A stretch of DNA of 15,516 nt, from assembly GCA_945878355.1 (NCBI GenBank), contig CAMCTC010000105.1, positions 1 through 15,516 on the forward strand. The letters are read 5' to 3'. Below, piece after piece: positions 7,592-14,842 of the stretch. Position numbers and translations under genes: made by a program. How positions within the stretch are numbered: position 1 is the stretch's first letter; every line of letters begins with the position of its first letter. Under the pieces are notes generated by a model. It did no database searches. It worked only from the letters and a program-made list of their open reading frames with translations, and was not told the DNA's origin. This DNA comes from Bordetella parapertussis. Lineage in GTDB: Bacteria; Pseudomonadota; Gammaproteobacteria; Burkholderiales; Burkholderiaceae_C.

Positions 7592-8371
7592 ATGCGACCC
7601 CTCAATTCCAGACCGTCACGACTTCGGCGCAGCGCGCTGATGCTCGCGCCCTGGCTGTTGATTCTGGCCCTGTGGTACGCAATTCGCGCCAGCGGCCTGG
7701 TCAGCCCGGCACTGGTGCCGGCGCCGCACCTGGTGTTCACCAAGGCCGTCGAACTCGCTGGCGACCGCCTGTGGCGCGACATCTACATCTCCACCCAGCG
7801 GGTGTTCATCGGCGTGACGCTGGGGGTCGCGCTGGCCGTGCCGGTCGGTTTCTGCCTGGGTTGGTACCAAGGCCTGCGCAGCTTCATCGACCCGGTGATC
7901 AACTTCTTCCGCGCACTGCCGCCGATCGCGCTGATCCCGCTCGTCATCGTCTACTTCGGCATCGGCGAGATGGCCAAGACCGTGATCCTGTTCTACGCGG
8001 CCTTTTTTGCCGGTGTCATCGTGATGTACGAGGGCATTGCACAGATCAGTCCGATCTTCATCAAGGTCGCGCGAACCCTGGGCGCCAGCGACTTCGAAAT
8101 CTTCCGCAAGGTCATCATTCCGCTGGCCGTGCCCCACATCCTGACAGCGGTGCGCGTCGCGCTGGGCGTGGCCTGGGCGACGCTGGTCGCGTCTGAATTG
8201 ATCGCCGCGCAACAAGGGCTGGGCGCGATGATCCAGAACGCATCGGCTTTTTTCCAGCTCGACATCATCTACGTCGGCATCATCTGCATCGGCTTGATCG
8301 CGATGCTGATGGACCTGGCGCTGCGTGCGGCGACCCGCCGACTGGTGGCATGGCAGGACCGCATCGCATGA
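7592..8371 (+). CDS. ABC transporter permease, NMT1/taurine/sulfonate type (SsuC/TauC-like)
   Basis: This is the inner-membrane channel subunit of the importer encoded by the next two genes. I start at ATG 7592, giving 259 residues. The frame stays open back to a TTG at 7502, but that start lies inside the AT-rich promoter island and would add a non-family N-terminus. No strong ribosome site precedes 7592. Hydrophobic segments lie near 14-34, 70-90, 108-124, 128-147, 186-204 and 225-245, fitting the six-helix BPD_transp_1 fold. The EAA loop that contacts the ATPase is GASDFEIFRKVIIPLAVPHI (164-183). Family members usually have 250-275 residues. The stop overlaps the ATPase start (ATGA). Substrate class (sulfonate, nitrate, pyrimidine precursor or other) cannot be told from the permease. 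Confidence 0.93.
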   Translation: MRPLNSRPSRLRRSALMLAPWLLILALWYAIRASGLVSPALVPAPHLVFTKAVELAGDRLWRDIYISTQRVFIGVTLGVALAVPVGFCLGWYQGLRSFIDPVINFFRALPPIALIPLVIVYFGIGEMAKTVILFYAAFFAGVIVMYEGIAQISPIFIKVARTLGASDFEIFRKVIIPLAVPHILTAVRVALGVAWATLVASELIAAQQGLGAMIQNASAFFQLDIIYVGIICIGLIAMLMDLALRAATRRLVAWQDRIA

Positions 8372-9216
8372 GTGCCGCCGCTGCGGACAAGACCGCCGCG
8401 GTGCGCATCCGCTTCGACCAGGTCTCGGTCGATTTCGACACCCCCCAGGGTGCGATGCGGGTCCTCGACCAGGTGTCTTTCGACATCCGGGACGGCGAGT
8501 TCGTCTCGATCATCGGCCCTTCGGGCTGCGGCAAGACGACCTTGATGAACATCGTCGGCGGCTTCGTCCAAGCCACCGAGGGCCAGGTGCTGCTAGACGG
8601 CCAGCCGATCAAGGGCCCGGGGCCGGACCGGGGCGTGATCTTCCAGGAATACGGCGTCTTTCCCTGGTTGACGGTGCGCCAGAACATCGAGTTCGGCCTC
8701 AAGCTCGACGCCAACCGGGCCCACGCCGCCGAGGCCGCCGAGATCACCGAGCGCTACATGGCGCTGATGGGCTTGACCGACTTTGCCGGGCACTTTCCAA
8801 AACACCTGTCGGGCGGCATGCGCCAGCGGCTGGCGATCGCCAGAGCCTACGCGGTGCGGCCCGAGTTCTTGCTGATGGACGAACCCTTCGGTGCGCTCGA
8901 CGCGCAGACACGCTCGGCGATGCAAGACCTGCTGCTGCAAGTGCTGCAGCGCGAAGGCAAGACGGTGATGCTGATCACCCATTCGGTGGAGGAGGCTCTC
9001 TACCTGTCCTCGCGAATCGTCGTCGTCACGGCCCGGCCGGCGCGCGTTCGCGCCATCATCGACGTGCCCTTCGGCTATCCGCGCGCCGAGAGCGTTCACG
9101 AAGATCCGCGCTTTGCCGCGCTCAGATCGCAGATTCGCGACATCGTGATGCAGGAGTACGCGGCGCAGGCACGGCAAGCGCCGACGCAGGCCAATCGGGC
9201 CGGCGCAGGCCGCTAG
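8368..9216 (+). CDS. ABC transporter ATP-binding protein, NMT1/taurine/sulfonate type (SsuB/TauB-like)
   Basis: This cytoplasmic ATPase drives the importer. An in-frame ATG at 8350 lies inside the permease gene, but ATG 8368 forms the usual ATGA overlap with the permease stop and is preferred, giving 282 residues. Motifs are Walker A GPSGCGKTT (50-58), Q-loop Q93 (FQEYGVFPWLTV, a typical sulfonate/nitrate-family loop), signature LSGGMRQR (147-154), Walker B FLLMDEPFGALD (167-178) and switch His205 (ITHSVEEALYLS). The tail after about 245 is short and unremarkable. It is followed 31 bases later by the binding-protein gene, which has its own good ribosome site. Confidence 0.95.
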   Translation: MSAAAADKTAAVRIRFDQVSVDFDTPQGAMRVLDQVSFDIRDGEFVSIIGPSGCGKTTLMNIVGGFVQATEGQVLLDGQPIKGPGPDRGVIFQEYGVFPWLTVRQNIEFGLKLDANRAHAAEAAEITERYMALMGLTDFAGHFPKHLSGGMRQRLAIARAYAVRPEFLLMDEPFGALDAQTRSAMQDLLLQVLQREGKTVMLITHSVEEALYLSSRIVVVTARPARVRAIIDVPFGYPRAESVHEDPRFAALRSQIRDIVMQEYAAQARQAPTQANRAGAGR

Positions 9217-9247
9217 CTGCTTGAATTCAACCCAACAGGAAATCACC

Positions 9248-10249
9248 ATGAGCATTCGACGCCGACAGTTGATCCAGGCAGGCGCTGCAGCAGCGCTGGC
9301 TGCGCCAGTCCTTGGCGTTCGCGCGCAGGCCCGAACCAAGGTCAGGGTGGGCTATCTGCACACCCCCGCAGTGGACAGCCACATCTTCATCGGCCAGCAG
9401 ATGGGCAGCTTCGCCAAGCAAGGCCTGGACCTCGATCTGATCCCGTTCACCACCGGGCTGGAGTTGTTCCAGGCGATGATTGGCGGCAGCCTGGACATGC
9501 TCTCGACCGGCGCAGTGCTGTCGAACTTCCCGGCGCGCGGCCAGGGCAAGGTCTTCCTGATGAACAACATCGAATTCGCCACCGCCCAGCTCTGGGTGCG
9601 CGAGGATTCGGGCATCAAGACGATCGCCGACCTCAAGGGCAAGCAGATCTCGACGACCACCGGCACGACGGCCCATGTGTTCCTGGACCGGGCGCTGCGC
9701 TCGGGCAAGCTCGATCCTGCCAAGGATGTGCAGCTCGTCAACCAGCGCATGACCGAGGCCGTGACCTCGTTCATTTCGGGCGCGGTGCCCGCGGTGGCGC
9801 TGTGGGTGCCTTTCGATTCGGTGATCCGCCAGAAGCTGCCGGGCGCGCGCAAGCTGGTGGACGCGTCGGCTTTTTACCCGCAGGCCGCGATCATGGGCGG
9901 CTGGGCTGCCAGCAGCGACTACTACGACAAGAACCGCGCGGTGATCACCAAGCTGATCACCGGCTGGGCCGAAGCCAATGCGCAGATCGTCAGCCGCCCT
10001 GACGAGTCCGCCGAGATGCTGCAAAAAGCCCAGTACCCGCAGGTGCCGCTGGCCGAGTTCAAGGAGCAGTTCAAGGCGTCCAAGTACTACAGCAACGCCG
10101 AATGGCGCACCCGCTACCAGGACGGCACGGTGACCAAGTGGCTGCAACAAGTGACCGATTTCTTCGTCGCCAACGCCAACATCCAGAACGCACTGAAGGC
10201 CGATCAATACTTCGACGCCAAGCCTTTTCTGGAGACGGTGAAGGCGTGA
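9248..10249 (+). CDS. ABC transporter substrate-binding protein, NMT1/SsuA-like, with twin-arginine-type signal
   Basis: This is the periplasmic receptor for the preceding permease and ATPase. ATG 9248 is chosen because AGGAAA lies five bases upstream and a signal peptide begins at once; 333 residues. The N-terminus SIRRRQLIQAG followed by an alanine-rich stretch and VRAQA resembles a twin-arginine (Tat) signal, with a likely cut near residue 26-28. The mature part begins KVRVGYLHTPAVDSHIFIG, typical of NMT1-like receptors, and continues through GGSLDMLSTGAV, IKTIADLKGKQIS and SGAVPAVALWVPF, the usual order in the SsuA/TauA fold. The ligand is unknown. The stop overlaps the GTG of the GMC oxidoreductase gene, which ties uptake to oxidation in one operon. 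Confidence 0.93.
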   Translation: MSIRRRQLIQAGAAAALAAPVLGVRAQARTKVRVGYLHTPAVDSHIFIGQQMGSFAKQGLDLDLIPFTTGLELFQAMIGGSLDMLSTGAVLSNFPARGQGKVFLMNNIEFATAQLWVREDSGIKTIADLKGKQISTTTGTTAHVFLDRALRSGKLDPAKDVQLVNQRMTEAVTSFISGAVPAVALWVPFDSVIRQKLPGARKLVDASAFYPQAAIMGGWAASSDYYDKNRAVITKLITGWAEANAQIVSRPDESAEMLQKAQYPQVPLAEFKEQFKASKYYSNAEWRTRYQDGTVTKWLQQVTDFFVANANIQNALKADQYFDAKPFLETVKA

Positions 10250-11862
10250 GCAAGCTCGCTGACGGCTATGACTACATCATCGTCGGTGCCGGCTCGGCGG
10301 GATGCGTGCTGGCCAACCGGCTCAGCGCCGACCCCGCCTGCCGCGTGCTGCTGGTCGAGGCCGGCGGTGCGGCGCACAGCTTCTGGCTGCGCTTGCCAGT
10401 GGGCTATTTCCGAACCATTTATGACCCGCGTTTTTCCTGGCAGTTTCCACTCGAACCCCAACCGCAGACCGGCGGTCGGGCGATGGTCTGGCCGCGCGGG
10501 CGGGTGCTGGGCGGGTCAAGCGCGATCAACGGCCTGCTCTACATCCGCGGTCAGCGCCAGGACTTCGACGACTGGGCCGCGCTGGGTGCCAAGGGCTGGG
10601 GCTATGCCGACCTGCTGCCGTTCTTCAAGCGCTCCGAGCGCTTCGACGGCGGCCCGAGCGAATTCCACGGTGCCGGCGGCGAGCTCGGCGTGTCTGACCT
10701 GCGCAACGACCACCCCTGCTGCGAAGCCTGGCTGGCGGCAGCCGCGCAAGCCGGACACCGCCGCATCACCGACTTCAACGGCCCGGAGTCGTCCGGCGTC
10801 GGCCCTTACCAGCTGACGCTGCGCGGGCACTGGCGCTGCGACGCGGCCACCGCATTCCTGGCCCCAGTGCGCGGGCGCAGCAACCTGGTCGTGGCCACCG
10901 GCATGCAGGTCACGCGGGTGTTGGTCGAGCAGGGTCGAGCGGTCGGAGTGGCCTGCGTGCAGGACGGTGTCAAGCTTGAGCTGCGCGCCAGCGCCGAGGT
11001 GATCGTCGCAGCTGGTGCGCTGCAGTCGCCGCAGTTGCTGCAGCTCTCGGGCATCGGCCCGGCGGCGCTGCTGCGCGAGCACGGGATCACCACCCAGGTC
11101 GATGCCCCCGATGTCGGCGCCAACCTGCAAGACCACTACCAGGCGCGGGTGATCGTCAAGCTCAAGCAGCGGCAATCGCTCAACGACGATGTTCGCAACC
11201 CGCTGCGTCTGGCGCAGATGGGTTTGCAGTGGCTGCTGCGGGCTCGTGGACCGCTCACCGTGGGCGCTGGGCAAGTGGGTGGACTGGTCTGCTCTGAGCA
11301 TGCCGAGGGCGGCCGCGCCGACGTGCTGTTCAACGTGATGCCTTTGTCGGTGGACAAGCCAGGCGACCCGCTGCACCGTTTCTCGGGCTTTTCGGCATCG
11401 GCCACGCAGTGCCGGCCGCTGTCGCGCGGCACGGTGCAGATCGGATCCGCCGATCCGCTGGCGCCGCCTCGCATCGTCGCCAACTACCTCAGCGACCCGC
11501 ACGACGCCAAGGTGCTGGTGGCCGGACTGCAGATGCTCAGAGACATCTACGCCCAACCGGCGTTTCGCGACCTGATCACCGACGACGAGTACATGCCCGG
11601 CAAGCAGGTCCGCACAGCGGCCGAGCTCGAGCGCTTCGCGCGCCACAACGGCGGCACCGTGTTCCATCCCAGCGGCACCTGCCGCATGGGCGGCGACGCG
11701 CAATCGGTGGTCGACGAGCGCCTGCGGGTGCGGGGCGTCGACCGGCTGCGCGTGATCGACGCCTCGGTGATGCCGCGGATGACCTCGACCAACACCAACG
11801 CCGCGGCGATCATGATCGGCGAGAAGGGTGCGGCGATGGTGCTAGAGGACGCCGGCGCTTAG
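10246..11862 (+). CDS. GMC-family FAD-dependent oxidoreductase (choline/alcohol dehydrogenase-like)
   Basis: This flavoenzyme oxidises an alcohol group to an aldehyde or ketone. From the GTG at 10246 (GTGA overlap with the binding-protein stop) it has 538 residues, the normal size. FAD-binding GAGSAGC spans 14-20, with ribose-binding Glu38 in VEAGG. GMC signature 1 is RGRVLGGSSAINGLLYIRG (84-102) and signature 2 is GALQSPQLLQLSGIG (257-271). The active-site pair is His474 in FHPSGTCRMG and Asn518 in TSTNTNAAAIMIGEK; a His-Asn pair is usual in choline dehydrogenase-like members. No signal peptide is seen, so it should act in the cytoplasm, possibly at the membrane. Its place as last gene of an importer operon suggests that it oxidises the imported compound. 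Labels such as choline dehydrogenase or AlkJ would over-interpret: the substrate is unknown. Confidence 0.94.
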   Translation: MSKLADGYDYIIVGAGSAGCVLANRLSADPACRVLLVEAGGAAHSFWLRLPVGYFRTIYDPRFSWQFPLEPQPQTGGRAMVWPRGRVLGGSSAINGLLYIRGQRQDFDDWAALGAKGWGYADLLPFFKRSERFDGGPSEFHGAGGELGVSDLRNDHPCCEAWLAAAAQAGHRRITDFNGPESSGVGPYQLTLRGHWRCDAATAFLAPVRGRSNLVVATGMQVTRVLVEQGRAVGVACVQDGVKLELRASAEVIVAAGALQSPQLLQLSGIGPAALLREHGITTQVDAPDVGANLQDHYQARVIVKLKQRQSLNDDVRNPLRLAQMGLQWLLRARGPLTVGAGQVGGLVCSEHAEGGRADVLFNVMPLSVDKPGDPLHRFSGFSASATQCRPLSRGTVQIGSADPLAPPRIVANYLSDPHDAKVLVAGLQMLRDIYAQPAFRDLITDDEYMPGKQVRTAAELERFARHNGGTVFHPSGTCRMGGDAQSVVDERLRVRGVDRLRVIDASVMPRMTSTNTNAAAIMIGEKGAAMVLEDAGA

Positions 11863-11881
11863 CGTTGGCAAGCCGCATCGC

Positions 11882-11897
11882 AGCCTGCGCTCAGGCT
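11882..11897. terminator. Hairpin between convergent GMC and Bug-receptor genes, candidate terminator
   Basis: AGCCTG (11882-11887) and CAGGCT (11892-11897) form a perfect six-base stem with a CGCT loop in the 34-base gap between two facing stops. It touches the stop codon of the Bug gene. No T-run follows, so termination is only inferred. Confidence 0.35.
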
Positions 11898-12883
11898 CAT
11901 TCGGGCTGGATGTTGGCCGACTTGACCACGCCGGACCATTTGACCAGGTCGGTCTTCAAATAAGCCTCGAACGCAGCGGGGCTGCCGGGTACAGCGGCGG
12001 TCATGCCGGCTGCGGCGTACGCAGCGCGGACCTCGTCGCTTGCCAGCGCCTTGTTGACCTCGCTCGCCAAGCGATCGACCACCGTACGCGGCGTGCCGTG
12101 AGGCGCCAGAAAACCCAGCCACTGATCGGCTTCGAAGGTCGGCGCTGCGGCTTCGGCCATCGTCGGCAGGTCTGGCAGCGCGGCAAATCGCTTCGCGCTG
12201 GTCACTGCCAGCGCACGCACTTTGCCGGCCCTGATTTGTGGCAGTGCGACGGTCATGTTGGCGAATTGGAAGTCTATGCGCCCGGCGATCTGGTCGTTCA
12301 TCGCTGCCGGTGCGCCGGTGTAGGGAATGTGCAGCGCGTCCAGCCCCAGCAGCGACTTGAACAACTCGCCCGAGAGGTGCGCCGGAGACCCTATGCCCGC
12401 CGACGCATAGCTGATCTTGCCCGGCTTGGATTTCACCAGCGCGACCAGGTCCTTGACGGTGTTCAGGCCAGACGTCGGGCTGACCACCAGCACCGACGGC
12501 GCATATGCCACCAGCGCGACCGGGTCGAAGTCCTTGACCACATCGAAAGGCAGCTTGGCACGCAGCGCGGCATTGATCGTCAACGCACTGGTCGTGAAGA
12601 CCAGCGTGTGGCCATCGGCCGGCGCTTTGACCACCAGGTCGGCACCGATCACGCCGCCGGCGCCGACCTTGTTGTCGATCACCACCGCTTGGCCGAGCGC
12701 GGCCTGCAGCCTGACACCGACCAGGCGCGCCGCGACGTCGACCAGACCGCCGGCAGGCCAAGGCACGACCACGCGCAAGGCTTTACTCGGGAACTCCTGG
12801 GCAGCAGCAGGCAGGCAGAACGGCAGGCTCAACAACAGCGCCAGCACGGGGGTCCAACAGGCTCGGTACAGCGATCGAATCAT
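11897..12883 (-). CDS. Tripartite tricarboxylate transporter substrate-binding protein (Bug/TctC family)
   Basis: This is a periplasmic receptor of the Bug family, which binds carboxylates, amino acids or similar small solutes. The frame is open upstream to 12964, but ATG 12883 starts directly at a classical signal peptide (residues 1 to about 29: charged start, LALLLSLPFCLPAAA) and gives 328 residues, the family norm. The Bug signature ALRVVVPWPAGGLVDVAAR lies at about 35-53, with the ligand-contacting Asp49. VIDNKVGAGGVIGADLVVKA and KISYASAGIGSPAHLSGELF follow as expected, and the C-terminus has the usual FEAYLKTDLVKWSGVVK. No TctA or TctB membrane subunit is nearby; orphan Bug receptors are common in Burkholderiales. 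The ligand is unknown. It converges on the GMC gene and is probably transcribed from its own promoter in the gap to its right. The ribosome site is weak. Confidence 0.93.
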   Translation of the reverse strand: MIRSLYRACWTPVLALLLSLPFCLPAAAQEFPSKALRVVVPWPAGGLVDVAARLVGVRLQAALGQAVVIDNKVGAGGVIGADLVVKAPADGHTLVFTTSALTINAALRAKLPFDVVKDFDPVALVAYAPSVLVVSPTSGLNTVKDLVALVKSKPGKISYASAGIGSPAHLSGELFKSLLGLDALHIPYTGAPAAMNDQIAGRIDFQFANMTVALPQIRAGKVRALAVTSAKRFAALPDLPTMAEAAAPTFEADQWLGFLAPHGTPRTVVDRLASEVNKALASDEVRAAYAAAGMTAAVPGSPAAFEAYLKTDLVKWSGVVKSANIQPE

Positions 12884-13126
12884 GGCGCGACTCTGGACAA
12901 GGTGTGGCCGACGGACATCCCTCAGGGGATCAACACCGGCTCGAAGTGGGTGAAGTCGCCGCAAACAGCTGCCGGATGTGCAGCAACTGGCGCGGCCTGC
13001 AGACGGTGATCTGGTTCATCGAACGGACGACAGCAGATTGTGCCGAAAGTTCGGTTCATGGTACCACTTGACCTGGTTGCCGCCGGGCTGGCTCAGCCGC
13101 AGGCCTCGCGGTGCCACCTTACACCG
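12884..13126. other. 243-base gap with no recognised gene, possible relic
   Basis: This lies on the 5' side of the Bug gene and just after the stop of the TpsB gene, both on the minus strand. It should contain the Bug promoter, although no clear boxes are seen. Two things stand out. After the TpsB stop the same frame stays open for 36 more codons to a stop at 13018-13016. A separate 45-codon minus-strand frame (ATG at 13059, stop ending at 12922) finishes with a run of codons ending in G or C, like coding DNA here. A small perfect dyad CCGAA-AG-TTCGG lies at 13043-13054. I recognise no protein family in either frame and do not call a gene. Confidence 0.4.
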
Positions 13127-14842
13127 TCAAAACCGCTTGATGACTTCGATCAGCAGTCTCCTGCGGCGGCCCGGGTCGTCGCTGACGAGCGCCTGGTTGG
13201 CGCGGGCCATCCGCAAGTCCACCTGGGCATCGGTCAAGACCGTGAAACGAAAGCCCAGCGCTTGAGAGCTGAGGTGCGCCGACGTCGCCTCGATGTTCGC
13301 TGCGGGATTGCTGCGCACGCTCGCGCTGTCGGTCGACAGATAGACCTGCAGGTTGCCGATGCTTGGATCCAGACCCAAGCTCAACGGGCGACTCAGTTCC
13401 AAGCTGCCACCGAAGCCCTGATCGCCGGAGATGGTGGCCGACGGAAAACCCCGGCCAACACCACTGCCACCAAATGCCAGGCGTTCGCCGGCCAACAGCC
13501 TGTCCTTGCTGTACTGGCCGCTGGCGGTGAAGGCCAGAGTGAACTGATAGGGCAAGGCCTGGCTACGCTGCAGACCGAGGACGACCTTGTGGAATCGGGG
13601 GTTGAAACCCGGCGTCGAGGGCGGCTGTCCCTCCAGGGCCTGCAGCGCGTGGACGCCGCGCGCGAAGCCCAAGCTGACACTCTGCGTGCCATCCATCCAC
13701 CCGTTCAAAGCCCATGCGCCGGCCAGGTCGAGCACGCTGGAGCGATCGTGCGTCAGCACGGCGCCCGCCAGCGTGGTCTTGCTGTCGTTGAGGGCCAGCC
13801 CGGCGTCCAGATAAACCGAACTGGCGCGCGAACGCTGCATCGCATAGCGCAAACGGGGCGCCAGCCCGACCGAGTTGCTCTGGATCTCTAGGCTCTCGAG
13901 CGTGCCGCCTGGTCTGGACTCGCTCAGCGTCCCGCCCAGGCTGAGCATCAGACCGCGACTTCCCAGCGCCTGGGCATAGCGGGTGACGACACTGCGGATA
14001 CCCGACAGGCCATTCGATGTCACGCCGGAACCGGTGAGGCTGAGGTTGAGTTGCCCAGGGGTCTTCAAGGGTTGCTGCAGCGTGAGGCTGTAGTTCAGCG
14101 AATAGGGGCCGGTGCTTTGGGATCCGGTGTTGTTGCCCGTGAGCAGCTGCGATCCGCCGACAGGGCTGACGGTCAGCAGCAGGTCCGAGGTGCCGAGTTC
14201 CGCGCCTGGGCGCAGCACGGCAGCGGCCGATACCCCGGGCAGATCATTGATGATGAGCAGCACCCGCTCCAGGCCAGCCAGATCGAGCGGACGGACCGCC
14301 GACAAGTGACGCGCGAAGGTCGCCACGCGCTCGTTCATCGCCTCGTCCGGACCCTCGACAAAAACCTGCGACACGCGGCCCTCGATCACGTTGATCTTGA
14401 AAATGCCGTCCTTGACCTGCTGGGGCGGCAAGAAGACGCGCACCAGAAAGAAGCCTTGTTCGCGGTACTTCTGCTCCAATGCGCTGGCGGCATCGCGTAG
14501 CGCCGTCAGACCTAGCTTGCGGTTCAGCAGCGGCGCGAACAGCCCATCGATCTCAGCCTTCGAGAAATGTGTGGCGCCTTCGACCTCCACCCCAGCGACC
14601 GTGAACTCCAGTTCGTCGACCGCTTTGGGAACCGGCGATTTTTCCGGCGCCAGGATGCGCAGGTCGACCCTCGGCGTCGTGGGCAGCGGGTTGGCAATTC
14701 GCTCACGCGAAAGATTGAGCTGGTCGATTTGCCGCAGCTGCTCGGCACTGATGCCCGGCGCCGTCTGCGCCTGCACCGCGCAGCCCAGGCCCATCATCGC
14801 GACCAACAGACCCGCACGACTGGCCTTGGCACGAGCTGTCAT
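13127..14842 (-). CDS. Two-partner-secretion outer-membrane transporter, TpsB (ShlB/FhaC/HecB family)
   Basis: This outer-membrane beta-barrel protein exports a large TpsA partner (hemolysin or filamentous adhesin) from the periplasm. ATG 14842 has a perfect GGAGG seven bases upstream and gives 571 residues, the family size; a GTG one codon earlier is less well spaced. A signal peptide covers residues 1-26 (cut after AVQA). A proline-rich linker precedes POTRA domain 1 at about 77-155 (FTVAGVEVEGATHFSKAEI, YREQGFFLVRVFLPPQ, INVIEGRVSQV). POTRA 2 follows at about 156-230 (ERVLLIINDLPGVSAAAVLRPG), and the barrel fills the rest. The barrel carries the loop-6 motif seen here as GRGFPSATISGDQGFGGSLE and ends in Phe, the usual outer-membrane terminal residue (IKRF). 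It is coupled to the adenylate cyclase gene by a TGATG overlap. No TpsA lies downstream in the window. Confidence 0.94.
   Translation of the reverse strand: MTARAKASRAGLLVAMMGLGCAVQAQTAPGISAEQLRQIDQLNLSRERIANPLPTTPRVDLRILAPEKSPVPKAVDELEFTVAGVEVEGATHFSKAEIDGLFAPLLNRKLGLTALRDAASALEQKYREQGFFLVRVFLPPQQVKDGIFKINVIEGRVSQVFVEGPDEAMNERVATFARHLSAVRPLDLAGLERVLLIINDLPGVSAAAVLRPGAELGTSDLLLTVSPVGGSQLLTGNNTGSQSTGPYSLNYSLTLQQPLKTPGQLNLSLTGSGVTSNGLSGIRSVVTRYAQALGSRGLMLSLGGTLSESRPGGTLESLEIQSNSVGLAPRLRYAMQRSRASSVYLDAGLALNDSKTTLAGAVLTHDRSSVLDLAGAWALNGWMDGTQSVSLGFARGVHALQALEGQPPSTPGFNPRFHKVVLGLQRSQALPYQFTLAFTASGQYSKDRLLAGERLAFGGSGVGRGFPSATISGDQGFGGSLELSRPLSLGLDPSIGNLQVYLSTDSASVRSNPAANIEATSAHLSSQALGFRFTVLTDAQVDLRMARANQALVSDDPGRRRRLLIEVIKRF

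Noticed and set aside
6463..8196. Plus-strand open frame of 577 codons across the enolase-superfamily gene, the control region and the permease start
   Set aside because: It runs antisense to one clear gene and out of frame with another, crosses the AT-rich promoter island and shows no domain.
8350..8367. ATG six codons upstream of the chosen ATPase start
   Set aside because: The downstream ATG forms the usual ATGA overlap with the permease stop and leaves an ordinary N-terminus.
10516..11703. Minus-strand open frame of 395 codons opposite the GMC gene
   Set aside because: The GMC protein on the plus strand has every family signature; the antisense frame is a GC-rich shadow rich in His, Arg and Gln.
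12884..12964. In-frame upstream extension of the Bug receptor
   Set aside because: It would bury the signal peptide behind 27 residues rich in Arg and Pro; the ATG at 12883 starts exactly at the signal peptide.
13040..13891. Plus-strand open frame opposite the end of the TpsB gene
   Set aside because: It starts in the gap and runs antisense to the beta-barrel coding region; no domain and no ribosome site.
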